Assembly: GCA_052093225.1 (NCBI GenBank) | Contig: JBQDDG010000019.1 | Span: 1-62,831 of the forward strand | Length of the DNA stretch: 62,831 bases | DNA from: JB111 sp052093225 | GTDB lineage: Bacteria; Actinomycetota; Actinomycetes; Actinomycetales; Actinomycetaceae | Reading direction: 5' to 3' | Shown here: positions 1 to 6,154 of the stretch, piece after piece | Position numbering within the stretch: the stretch's first letter is position 1 | Layout: the number at the start of each line of letters is the position of its first letter | Notes under the pieces: model-generated | What the model was told of the DNA's origin: nothing | The model's input: the letters and a program-made list of their open reading frames with translations, nothing else | The model's database searches: none | Program-made: the position numbers and the translations under genes

Positions 1-15
1 AGCTGGAGCGCAGCG

Positions 16-43
16 GCGGGGAGCGGCTGGCGCCGCTCCCCGC
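16..43. terminator. Strong hairpin beyond the last RiPP precursor
   Basis: A 12-bp perfect stem (arms 16-27 and 32-43, loop TGGC) lies about 90 bases past the stop of the last minus-strand precursor gene. It has no T-run, as is usual for high-GC actinobacterial terminators. It is a candidate terminator for the RiPP operon, or a barrier between it and genes beyond the window edge. Confidence 0.5.
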
Positions 44-60
44 GTTCGGCGCCCCCGCCC

Positions 61-127
61 GGGGCGGGTGGGTGGGGGGGGGGGGGGGCCCGGCCCCCCC
101 CGGGGGGGGGGGGGGGGCCCCGGGCCC
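61..127. repeat. Poly-G / poly-C low-complexity block
   Basis: The block has a run of about 18 G, a C/G stretch and a second run of about 18 G. Nothing else in the window resembles it. Homopolymers of this length are error-prone in sequencing and assembly, and the block lies next to the window edge. Treat its length and its linkage to the left as unreliable. Confidence 0.7.
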
Positions 128-135
128 CGGTCCGG

Positions 136-300
136 TCAGCCGAAGCAGGATCCGGAGCTGACGCTGGCCGCCGTGCTCCCGGGGCAGGAGGCCGTGGAGG
201 CCGTCCCTGCGCTGAACCAGGTGCTCAGCGCGTTGCCGTCGGGCAGCGCCTCCAGCGAGACGTCGTCGTCGGCATACAGCTCGATGTCGTCCGTGTACAT
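136..300 (-). CDS. RiPP precursor peptide 1 (thiazolylpeptide type)
   Basis: This 54-residue peptide has an acidic leader (MYTDDIELYADDDVSLEALP) and a Ser/Thr/Gly-rich C-terminal core that starts near ASCPGSTAASVSSGSCFG. It is the only one of the four precursors ending in Cys-Phe-Gly and has two core Cys. The ATG at 300 follows a GAAAGG ribosome site. It is the last gene of the locus, separated from precursor 2 by a 128-base gap with an imperfect hairpin, so it may be expressed at a different level. The likely role is substrate of the adjacent YcaO machinery, with Cys/Ser/Thr turned into azol(in)es. The class is inferred from leader style and context; the product structure cannot be read from the sequence. 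Confidence 0.8.
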   Translation of the reverse strand: MYTDDIELYADDDVSLEALPDGNALSTWFSAGTASTASCPGSTAASVSSGSCFG

Positions 301-347
301 CGGTACGATTCCTTTCGTCCTGTCATTGCGTGTCACGCGGTCAGGTC

Positions 348-378
348 GCCGGTGCCCGGCCTTCACCCGGGCGCCGGC
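348..378. terminator. Attenuator-like hairpin between precursors 2 and 1
   Basis: Two 12-base arms (348-359 and 367-378) pair with one mismatch around a 7-base loop. The hairpin lies in the only long gap among the four precursors, upstream of precursor 1 on the minus strand. It could partially terminate transcription or protect the upstream mRNA. Confidence 0.45.
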
Positions 379-428
379 TCTGGCCCTTCGCCGGCCGTGC
401 GGCGAGAGGGCGGTTGTGGTGCGAGGAG

Positions 429-590
429 TCAGCTGGCGGAGCTCGCGGAGGTCAGCGTCGACGCGCTCGTCGCCGGGCACGAGAACGTGCCGACCGTGGT
501 ACCGGACGAGAACGAGCCGAGGGCGTCAGCCTCGGGCAGGTCCTCGACGCTGAGGTCGTCGCTGGCGTAGAGGTCGAGAAGGTCGGACAT
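429..590 (-). CDS. RiPP precursor peptide 2 (thiazolylpeptide type)
   Basis: This 53-residue peptide begins MSDLLDLYASDDLSVEDLPE, a leader closely matching those of its three neighbours, followed by a core of SCPATSASTLTSASSAS. The core has one Cys and is otherwise Ser/Thr/Ala. The ATG at 590 has an AGGAA ribosome site 7 bases upstream. It lies 29 bases after precursor 3 and is probably cotranscribed with it. A single Cys followed by many Ser/Thr recalls berninamycin-type thiopeptide cores, where oxazoles and dehydro residues dominate. That comparison is by eye only. Confidence 0.8.
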   Translation of the reverse strand: MSDLLDLYASDDLSVEDLPEADALGSFSSGTTVGTFSCPATSASTLTSASSAS

Positions 591-619
591 GTGGGTTCCT
601 TCGATCGTCGGAGGGGGGA

Positions 620-775
620 TCAGCTGCTGCAGTTGGCGGTCATGATCGAGCCGGCGGAGCTGATGGGGCAGCTGGCCGTGGTGGCGCTCGACGCGGTGGA
701 GTAGGTGCTCAGAGCGGTCGACTCCGGAAGCTCCTCGGCAACGAGGTCCTCCTCGAGCGTCAGGTCGATGTTCAT
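620..775 (-). CDS. RiPP precursor peptide 3 (thiazolylpeptide type)
   Basis: This 51-residue peptide is too short for most automatic calls. Its leader is MNIDLTLEEDLVAEELPEST and its core SCPISSAGSIMTANCSS contains two Cys, plus an Ile and Met not seen at those places in the other cores. The ATG is at 775, with a GAGGGAGTT ribosome site just upstream. It is spaced 30 bases from precursor 4 and 29 from precursor 2, giving a regular tandem array. The leader family and fixed position of Ser-Cys-Pro make it a paralogue of the other three. It is expected to use the same leader-binding E1-like protein. Confidence 0.78.
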   Translation of the reverse strand: MNIDLTLEEDLVAEELPESTALSTYSTASSATTASCPISSAGSIMTANCSS

Positions 776-805
776 GGTGGAACTCCCTCTGTGTGGGACG
801 TGCGG

Positions 806-973
806 TCAGCCGGAGAAGGTCGAGAAGCTGCTGTAGCTCGACGCGGTGGTCGCCGGGCACGAGGCCGTCGACGCGGTGCCGCCGGTCGAGGCCGAGGACA
901 GCGCGGTGCCCTCGTCCAGGGACTCCAGCTGCAGGTCGTCGTCCGTGAGGGCGTACAGGTCGTTCGTGGTCAT
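806..973 (-). CDS. RiPP precursor peptide 4 (thiazolylpeptide type)
   Basis: This 55-residue peptide starts MTTNDLYALTDDDLQLESLD and its core is SCPATTASSYSSFSTFSG, with one Cys and two aromatic residues spaced among Ser/Thr. It is the first precursor after the enzymes. Its AAAGGAG ribosome site overlaps the end of the nitroreductase gene, and its ATG (973) lies 5 bases past that stop codon, so it should be translated from the same mRNA. The four cores differ much more than the four leaders, the usual pattern for RiPP precursors diversified on a shared enzyme set. Confidence 0.8.
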   Translation of the reverse strand: MTTNDLYALTDDDLQLESLDEGTALSSASTGGTASTASCPATTASSYSSFSTFSG

Positions 974-978
974 GGTCT

Positions 979-1740
979 TCACTCCTTTCGATCCATCGGT
1001 GTGGGCATGGGATCCTCGGGAACCCGTGGGGCCGAGGAGCTGTCGGGCGACGGCGTGGCCGCGGGCACACCGATCGCCAGGGCGAACATCTGGTGGCGGC
1101 TCGCACCGTCGCTGGCGGTCGACTGCCGGAGCGCCGCCGGCAGCAGTCCGGCGAAGACGCTGCCGATCCAGCCGCGGGCCACCGCCTCGAGCCACATCCC
1201 GTAGGCCGCGGCGCTCGCGCTCGTCATCAGCCGGCGGTACCCGTGCACACCGGCGTTCGCCTCGGCGGTCGCGAGGTCCGCGCCGAGCGAGAGGATGACG
1301 GCGGCGCGCGTGAACTCCGACTGGAGGGTGAGCGTCTCGGGGTCGGCGGGCAGCGGTCCGAGGTACGCGGCGGACCGGCGGGAGGCATCGAGCCGGTGCA
1401 CCCCGGGGCCGAGGCCCTCGAGGTTGAGCGCGACGGCGGTGATCTCGAGCTCGGGCAGGTCGGGCCACCCGTCCTCGCGCGAGCTCCTCTCGTCCGCCAG
1501 ACCGGTCGCGACCACGTCGAGGATGTCGTTCGCGCGAAGCGGCGCACCACCGAAGTCCCGCAGCGACCGGCGCGCCCGAAGTGTCGCCCCGAGATCGAGC
1601 GTCCCGCCCGCGGGACCGTCGCCGTCGAGCACGACGGCGGACGCGGTGTCCGGGAGCCGGGCGGCCGGGGTCGTGCTCCGGTGCTCGCCGCTCCGCCAGG
1701 CGTCGATGAGCTCTCTCGTGACGTCCTGCGTGCTGCTCAC
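979..1740 (-). CDS. FMN-dependent azoline dehydrogenase (nitroreductase/SagB-like)
   Basis: The 253-residue protein is of the nitroreductase fold. Residues 57-63 (RRSLRDF) form the canonical FMN-phosphate segment near the family start, and the region 167-203 carries the second family block with Gly-rich and aromatic residues. In RiPP clusters such enzymes oxidise azolines made by the YcaO complex to aromatic thiazoles or oxazoles. The GTG start at 1740 overlaps the upstream stop by four bases (GTGA), indicating coupled translation. The upstream partner carries a second dehydrogenase domain without the RRSxRxF motif, so the two may form a heteromeric enzyme in which this subunit supplies the canonical FMN site. 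The function is known for the family; the pairing is inferred. Confidence 0.8.
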   Translation of the reverse strand: MSSTQDVTRELIDAWRSGEHRSTTPAARLPDTASAVVLDGDGPAGGTLDLGATLRARRSLRDFGGAPLRANDILDVVATGLADERSSREDGWPDLPELEITAVALNLEGLGPGVHRLDASRRSAAYLGPLPADPETLTLQSEFTRAAVILSLGADLATAEANAGVHGYRRLMTSASAAAYGMWLEAVARGWIGSVFAGLLPAALRQSTASDGASRHQMFALAIGVPAATPSPDSSSAPRVPEDPMPTPMDRKE

Positions 1741-3416
1741 GGGGTGCCTCCCAGGTCGATGACGGCGGTGACCGGTTCGTGCTGCGGGTCCGCGTCCACC
1801 GCGTCGAGCACGCCGACGTCGTCCCAGCGGGAGCGCCGCGTCATCGGGAGCCCGAGCCGGTGGGCGACCCGCTGGAACGACGTCTGCGCGCAGCCGCTGT
1901 CGAGCAGGAGGATCCGCAGCCCGAACGCCTTGTACTTGCTGGCCACCTTGAGGAAGTCCCCGGTCAGCACGATCGTCGTCGGCGCTCGTCCGGGGACCGT
2001 CGCCGGGTCGTCGCCGACGCGCGCGAGCTCGCCCGTCGTCGGTAGCCACGCATAGATGCCGGGCGTGAGGCCCGCGCAGCGACGGACGACGACGTACGCC
2101 AGCACGGAGCCGATGTTCCCGCCGGCCGCCGTCCAGCGGAACACGCGTTCGTCCGTCCGGCCCTGGAGCCCGGCACCGATCGTCAGCAGCAACGAGAGAT
2201 GCTCCGCGGAGAGCTCGACGACCGGCTCTCCGGCCTCGCCATCGAGCCGTTCGAGCGGGGGTTCGGGCAGCCGCACCCGCGGGGCGCTCGGCCAGGAGCG
2301 GAACTGCTGCTGGAGCGCCATGCTGGAGCTCTTGTAGTGGACCTGATGCCCCTTGGGGTCGGCGAACTCCTTGGGCGGCATGGCCACCAACGCCTCGTAC
2401 CGCACGGCGAGCGGGCTCGCCACGGGCTCCGCCGCGTCGGCCTGCGAGCAGCGCGGGCAGCCGGGCCGGGTCGCGCCGGTGGTGTCCGTGCTCGACCAGC
2501 TCCTCAGGTCGGTGGTCCGTGCCCTGGCCGGCAGGTGGGACGCGGTGGCGCGCGTGACGAGGGAGAACAGCTCGCGCGCCACGAGCGCCGTGCCCAGGTC
2601 GGCGTCGGCGACGCCGGGTGCCCCGCCCACGTCCGGCTCGTCCGCGACGAGGCAGGTGAGGCACGGGGTGAAGGCCGGATCGACGTACGGTCCGACCCGC
2701 ACGACGCCGTCGGCCACCAGGGTGCGCACGACCGGTACGCCGCGCTCCCAGGCGGCGTCGGCCGCAGCCTGTGCCGCGGGGCCGACCCGGCCCGCCGGTG
2801 CTCCGGCACCGGTGTGCTCGTCGAGGAGAACCACGAGGTCCGCCCGTGCGGCGTCCTCGGGACCCGCGGCGACGCTCAGCGGCTCGGGGTGCTCGAGCTC
2901 GGCCCGCAGCCGTCGCGCGGCGCCGGGCGGACCCACCAGGGCGATCCGCGTCGTCGTCCAGCGCCGGAAGGCGTCGCGCCACGAGCCGTTGACGGCGGTG
3001 GAGTCGCCCAGGCGCGACAGGAGGTCGGCCACCTCGTCCGCGATCTCGGGCTCGGAGTCGGAGTCGGAGTCGGAGTCGGAGTCGGCCGACCGTGACCGGG
3101 ACGCCCCCTCCTCGACCACCCCGCTCGTCCAGAGCAGCGTGAGGACCCGGAAGATCACCTCCTCCGCCGCGCCGCTGCGATCGGCGAGCTCGGCGTGGTC
3201 GTGCGAGCCGTCGAGGAGCGGGAGGAGCTCCGGCAGCAGCGTGGAGGCCATCCTCCCGCGGAAGACCTGGCGGGACGGCGTACCGGTCACCGTGACCGAG
3301 TCCGGCCCCGTCTCCAGGTGGATGCCCCGACGCAGGGCCGGCCGGACGGGGACCCGCAGTTGGGGGTCGTGCCGGGCGGCGGCGCCGATCCGGTCGGCGG
3401 TCATCGTGCCGGCCAT
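1737..3416 (-). CDS. E1-like / SagB-type dehydrogenase fusion for RiPP maturation
   Basis: The 559-residue protein has two parts. Residues 1-330 resemble the E1-like (ocin-ThiF-like) partner of YcaO enzymes, with CxxC pairs at 252-255 and 320-323 that suit a structural zinc. Residues 350-559 resemble SagB-type dehydrogenase, including the TAAGGNIGSVLAYVVV block (429-444) and the FGLRILLLDSG block (498-508). The usual RRSxRxF flavin segment is missing from its dehydrogenase part. An SDSDSDSDSDS linker at 112-122 comes from a GAGTCG hexamer repeat. The ATG at 3416 shares one base with the preceding stop (TGATG) after GAGGAGGTGG. It may bridge the cyclodehydratase and oxidation steps. The domain calls are by eye. 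Confidence 0.75.
   Translation of the reverse strand: MAGTMTADRIGAAARHDPQLRVPVRPALRRGIHLETGPDSVTVTGTPSRQVFRGRMASTLLPELLPLLDGSHDHAELADRSGAAEEVIFRVLTLLWTSGVVEEGASRSRSADSDSDSDSDSEPEIADEVADLLSRLGDSTAVNGSWRDAFRRWTTTRIALVGPPGAARRLRAELEHPEPLSVAAGPEDAARADLVVLLDEHTGAGAPAGRVGPAAQAAADAAWERGVPVVRTLVADGVVRVGPYVDPAFTPCLTCLVADEPDVGGAPGVADADLGTALVARELFSLVTRATASHLPARARTTDLRSWSSTDTTGATRPGCPRCSQADAAEPVASPLAVRYEALVAMPPKEFADPKGHQVHYKSSSMALQQQFRSWPSAPRVRLPEPPLERLDGEAGEPVVELSAEHLSLLLTIGAGLQGRTDERVFRWTAAGGNIGSVLAYVVVRRCAGLTPGIYAWLPTTGELARVGDDPATVPGRAPTTIVLTGDFLKVASKYKAFGLRILLLDSGCAQTSFQRVAHRLGLPMTRRSRWDDVGVLDAVDADPQHEPVTAVIDLGGTP
3049..3085. repeat. In-frame hexamer repeat (GAGTCG)n
   Basis: About six tandem copies of GAGTCG lie inside the E1/SagB fusion gene and encode an Asp-Ser linker between its two parts. 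Copy-number change would alter linker length without shifting the frame. Confidence 0.85.
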
Positions 3417-4132
3417 CACGCCACCTCCTCGGTCGCGCCCACGGTCGCGTCCACGGTCGCGACCCCGGTCGCGCCCGCGGCCTCGTCGTCGGTCGCGCCC
3501 GCGGCCGACTCGAGCGCGTCCCACAGTGCGCGGCGCCCCACCTCGCGCGGGCCGAAGCGGCCCCGGCACCGGTCGCAGCCGTCGACGGCGACCACATGGG
3601 CGGAGGACACGGCGCCGTCGGCCAGGTCGACCGTGCGCACGACCGCCTCGACCCGGCCCTGCTCGCCGGCGTCCGCGACGTCCGCGAGGGCCTGGCGGGC
3701 GAGCGCCGCCGCCAGGGCGACGTGCTGGCGCAGCACCGCGAACTCGGGCGCCGGGGGCGACACCTCGGTGGGCGCGGGGAGCCGACGGCGGGAGTGCTGG
3801 CGCCGGCGCCGCTCCTGGCACCGGTGGCACGGCGTCCGGCCCGGGACCACCGTGGGGCCGACACGCAGCTCGCGTGGGCCGACCGAGACGGCGAGCCACG
3901 GGACGCCACGCAGGAAGGCGGTGCGATCCACGGCGTCCGCGATCCTCGGCCGCTCCGACCCGGTCGCGAGGACGAGGAGGTCGGCGTAGGGCCAGCTGCT
4001 GGGATGGGTACCTCCCGAGACGTCCTGCACGTCGCCGGGCAGGTGCTCGCGCATCCGCTCCACGACGCCGGAGCCGAAGGTTCCGGCAGCGAGGTAGAGC
4101 GGCCGGGTAAGGGTCGGCCGTAGGTCGGGCAT
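3416..4132 (-). CDS. TOMM leader-binding E1-like (F-type) protein
   Basis: The 238-residue protein carries two CxxC pairs, CHRC at 102-105 and CDRC at 186-189, in the pattern of small E1-like partner proteins (ocin-ThiF-like, TIGR03882 style). These bind the precursor leader and present it to YcaO. The N-terminus (LYLAAGTFGSG) resembles the degenerate nucleotide-binding start of that family. The C-terminal tail is a low-complexity Ala/Thr/Gly/Asp segment built from repeats of a GGTCGCGCC-like unit. The ATG at 4132 follows GGAGCG. It sits 106 bases after YcaO and overlaps the next gene by one base, so it belongs to the same transcript. A second E1-like region occurs in that next gene, making two such domains in one cluster. 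Confidence 0.75.
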   Translation of the reverse strand: MPDLRPTLTRPLYLAAGTFGSGVVERMREHLPGDVQDVSGGTHPSSWPYADLLVLATGSERPRIADAVDRTAFLRGVPWLAVSVGPRELRVGPTVVPGRTPCHRCQERRRRQHSRRRLPAPTEVSPPAPEFAVLRQHVALAAALARQALADVADAGEQGRVEAVVRTVDLADGAVSSAHVVAVDGCDRCRGRFGPREVGRRALWDALESAAGATDDEAAGATGVATVDATVGATEEVA

Positions 4133-4156
4133 GGGGTCGCTCCTGATGCGTCGGGT

Positions 4157-4204
4157 GGTCGGACGAGCGGGTGGGCGGGTGGTCGGACGAGCGGGTGGGC
4201 GGGT
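4157..4204. repeat. 24-bp tandem repeat x2 in the ycaO-E1 gap
   Basis: Two perfect 24-base units (4157-4180 and 4181-4204) begin GGTCGGACGAGC and end in GGGTGGGCGGGT. They fill nearly half of the 106-base spacer between the YcaO stop and the E1-like start. Function is unknown. Confidence 0.85.
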
Positions 4205-4238
4205 GCGCGCGGCCGGGTGCCGGCGCCGTCGTCGCCGG

Positions 4239-5621
4239 TCAGGCGAACGGCTGAGGATGCGGGTTGATCTCCGCCTCGCCGTGGACGGGGTGGCCCATCG
4301 CCCGTGGTGCGTCGTAGAGCCGGGGGTGCCCCAGGTACCGGGCGCGGTGCGCGAACGAGAGCGGCATGAGCTGCGGGATGACCACCCGGACCACGTGGGC
4401 GCCGACCGACCGGGCCTCGTCGGTGGTGAGGTCCACGACGACGACGTCGCACCCGCGGGCGTGGAGCCGGTCGAGGAGCCAGGGCAGCGGCGAGCCGCCG
4501 TCGTGTCTCGGGAGGTCCGCGAGGTTGTGCGTCGGGCGGTCCCCCTCGAGCAGGAAGTCGAACAGGTGCCGCTTGTCCGGCGGCCCGGCGAGCAGGGCGC
4601 CCCCGATGACGCTGAGCGTGTCCTCGGGAGCGACGGCGTCGGCCGGATCCTCCTTGTGCGACAGCGACCGCAACGCGATCCGCAGCGAGGCCGCCTCGCG
4701 GAACAGCTTGGCGGCCGCGCGGTACGGGTCGACGTCACAGGTGGCGGCGACGACCTGCGACAGCGTCGGGTCGGCGTCGGCGAGCTGGACGCCGTAGATC
4801 ACCGGGATGCCCAGGTCGGTCGTGGCGTCGAACAGCTCGGTACGGACGGTCGAGGACCGGCCCCGCCGCCAGAAGTCCCGGTACTCCGAGGGGATGTCGT
4901 CCGCCGTCACCTCGAGGGCGGGGTGCCTGAGCCGCTGGAGCCAGGTGAGCGAGATGGCGTCGCGTTCGACCACCTCGAGGATGCCGTTGACGACGGCGGC
5001 CACCGGGTCGGTGTGCGCCGCACAACCGGTCGACACGGGGTGCGCGAAGCGTTCGGCCGGCGACTCGGGCGGGAACCGGAGGTAGGTCATCACCCCGGGG
5101 ACGAACACCGGTCGGTGCTCGGTGAGCGACCAGCCCCGCACCCACCGCAGCGGAATGCGCGGGTCGCTCGGGACGAGGTTCGACCTGGGGTCCGCCAGCT
5201 CGGTCTCGGAGCACGTGGGCCAGCTCGACGGCGGGATCCCCTCGTCACCCATCTCGTCCGCGGTCGCCCAGACCAGCTCGCCCGGGTCCCAGGAGGTGGA
5301 GGAGTACCGCTCGAGCGACTCCGCCACGCTGATGTGGGCCGCCGTCGCCGGGTCCAGGGCGCCGCCTGCTCCGTCGAAGTTGCCGGACATGGCCTCGTGC
5401 GACCAGTCGGACTGGACGTCGAGCACCTCACCGGGGTTGCCGAGCGAGGCCGAGTAGATCGGGAACCGCGGCTCGCCCTCGGTGACGGCGAGCGGGTTGA
5501 CGTGCGAGACGAGGCCGAGCGGCGAGGCGAGGCTGCTCATTGGTCTGAGCGAAGAAGCGACGTCACCGGGTGGCAGCAGGTGGGTGGGCGAGAAGGGTTC
5601 CGCGTCCGTTGCGGCAGGCAT
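4239..5621 (-). CDS. YcaO-family cyclodehydratase
   Basis: The 460-residue protein is an ATP-dependent YcaO enzyme that phosphorylates backbone amides so that Cys/Ser/Thr of the precursors cyclise to azolines. The ATP/Mg motifs are visible: SVAESLERYS at 98-107, EVVERDAISL at 216-225 and KLFREAASLR at 305-314. The C-terminus ends NPHPQPFA, the proline-rich tail typical of catalytic azoline-forming YcaOs. Length is normal for a stand-alone YcaO that needs an E1-like partner, which is the next gene. The start at 5621 was chosen because a GGAAG site lies about 10 bases upstream; an internal ATG at 5538 has none. It is the first gene of the locus. Confidence 0.9.
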   Translation of the reverse strand: MPAATDAEPFSPTHLLPPGDVASSLRPMSSLASPLGLVSHVNPLAVTEGEPRFPIYSASLGNPGEVLDVQSDWSHEAMSGNFDGAGGALDPATAAHISVAESLERYSSTSWDPGELVWATADEMGDEGIPPSSWPTCSETELADPRSNLVPSDPRIPLRWVRGWSLTEHRPVFVPGVMTYLRFPPESPAERFAHPVSTGCAAHTDPVAAVVNGILEVVERDAISLTWLQRLRHPALEVTADDIPSEYRDFWRRGRSSTVRTELFDATTDLGIPVIYGVQLADADPTLSQVVAATCDVDPYRAAAKLFREAASLRIALRSLSHKEDPADAVAPEDTLSVIGGALLAGPPDKRHLFDFLLEGDRPTHNLADLPRHDGGSPLPWLLDRLHARGCDVVVVDLTTDEARSVGAHVVRVVIPQLMPLSFAHRARYLGHPRLYDAPRAMGHPVHGEAEINPHPQPFA

Positions 5622-5782
5622 CGAGTCCGACTTCCGACGGTGGGCGAGCGTTGTCGGGGCGGAGGGGGCGTACCTGGGCTCGGCGTAGAACCCGTCCTTG
5701 GGGGTGGTGCTTCGCCTTCGAGGTGGCCGCGGGGGGTGCGGCCCGGTCCGAGATGGTCGGCGTCCGTGCGCCGTCGGTCGGT

Positions 5783-5811
5783 AGGCAACCAGAACGCGCG
5801 TCTTGACTCAA
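5783..5811 (-). promoter_or_regulatory. Possible promoter of the RiPP operon
   Basis: On the minus strand a TTGAGT -35-like hexamer (5811-5806) is followed after 17 bases by TTGCCT, a poor -10. The -35 is half of a TTGACTCAA palindrome that could be an operator. It would leave a 5' leader of about 155 bases before YcaO. Confidence 0.3.
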
Positions 5812-6021
5812 CCGTGACCTGGACCTGGATCGGACACTGAATGGGACATACCGGCGTCAGGAGCTCTCGTCCCGCCGGCCGTTCCGTGCCCGCCGCACCG
5901 CCCCACCGGCGAGCGGCGGCACCCACCGACGAAACCGCAGGTCAGGGGACCGCGGAGGCCGAGAGCCGCATGACGGTGCGGAACCCTCGCCCCGGGACGG
6001 ACCTGCCGGGGGCGGGCGTCC

Positions 6022-6060
6022 GGCCGTGCGCACGGCCTCCCCGGCTCGTCGACGACGAGC
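6022..6060. terminator. Two adjacent perfect palindromes
   Basis: GGCCGTGCGCACGGCC (6022-6037) and GCTCGTC-GAC-GACGAGC (6044-6060) lie about 95 bases past the end of the FHA-ABC gene. They may form terminator hairpins for that gene or be operator sites; spacing alone cannot decide. Confidence 0.4.
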
Positions 6061-6154
6061 ACGTTCCGGACGTGAGCACACCGTCCCGCATACGGACGAC
6101 GCCGCTCTGAGATCTCCGGCGTGTCCGCCCGCCCGGGCGTGTCGCCGCTCGGGG

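Larger units (their letters stand above)
5622..6154. other. Non-coding spacer between RiPP operon and FHA-ABC gene
   Basis: No credible gene is seen. An 89-codon plus-strand frame here has no ribosome site and looks like translated GC-rich noise. The spacer should hold the promoter of the RiPP operon and the end of the FHA-ABC transcript. It contains the perfect palindromes listed at 6022-6060 and a TTGACTCAA palindrome at 5803-5811. Confidence 0.7.

Noticed and set aside
68..553. A 161-codon plus-strand frame starting with poly-Gly
   Set aside because: It comes from the poly-G block and runs antisense to two precursor genes; no ribosome site.
979..4452. A single 1157-codon frame spanning several RiPP enzymes
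   Set aside because: Only its last 253 codons are a recognisable protein; the rest is an out-of-frame reading of the E1-like and fusion genes, which have their own overlapping starts and stops.
5841..6110. An 89-codon plus-strand frame in the RiPP/FHA-ABC spacer
   Set aside because: No ribosome site, Arg/Pro/Ala composition typical of non-coding GC-rich DNA.
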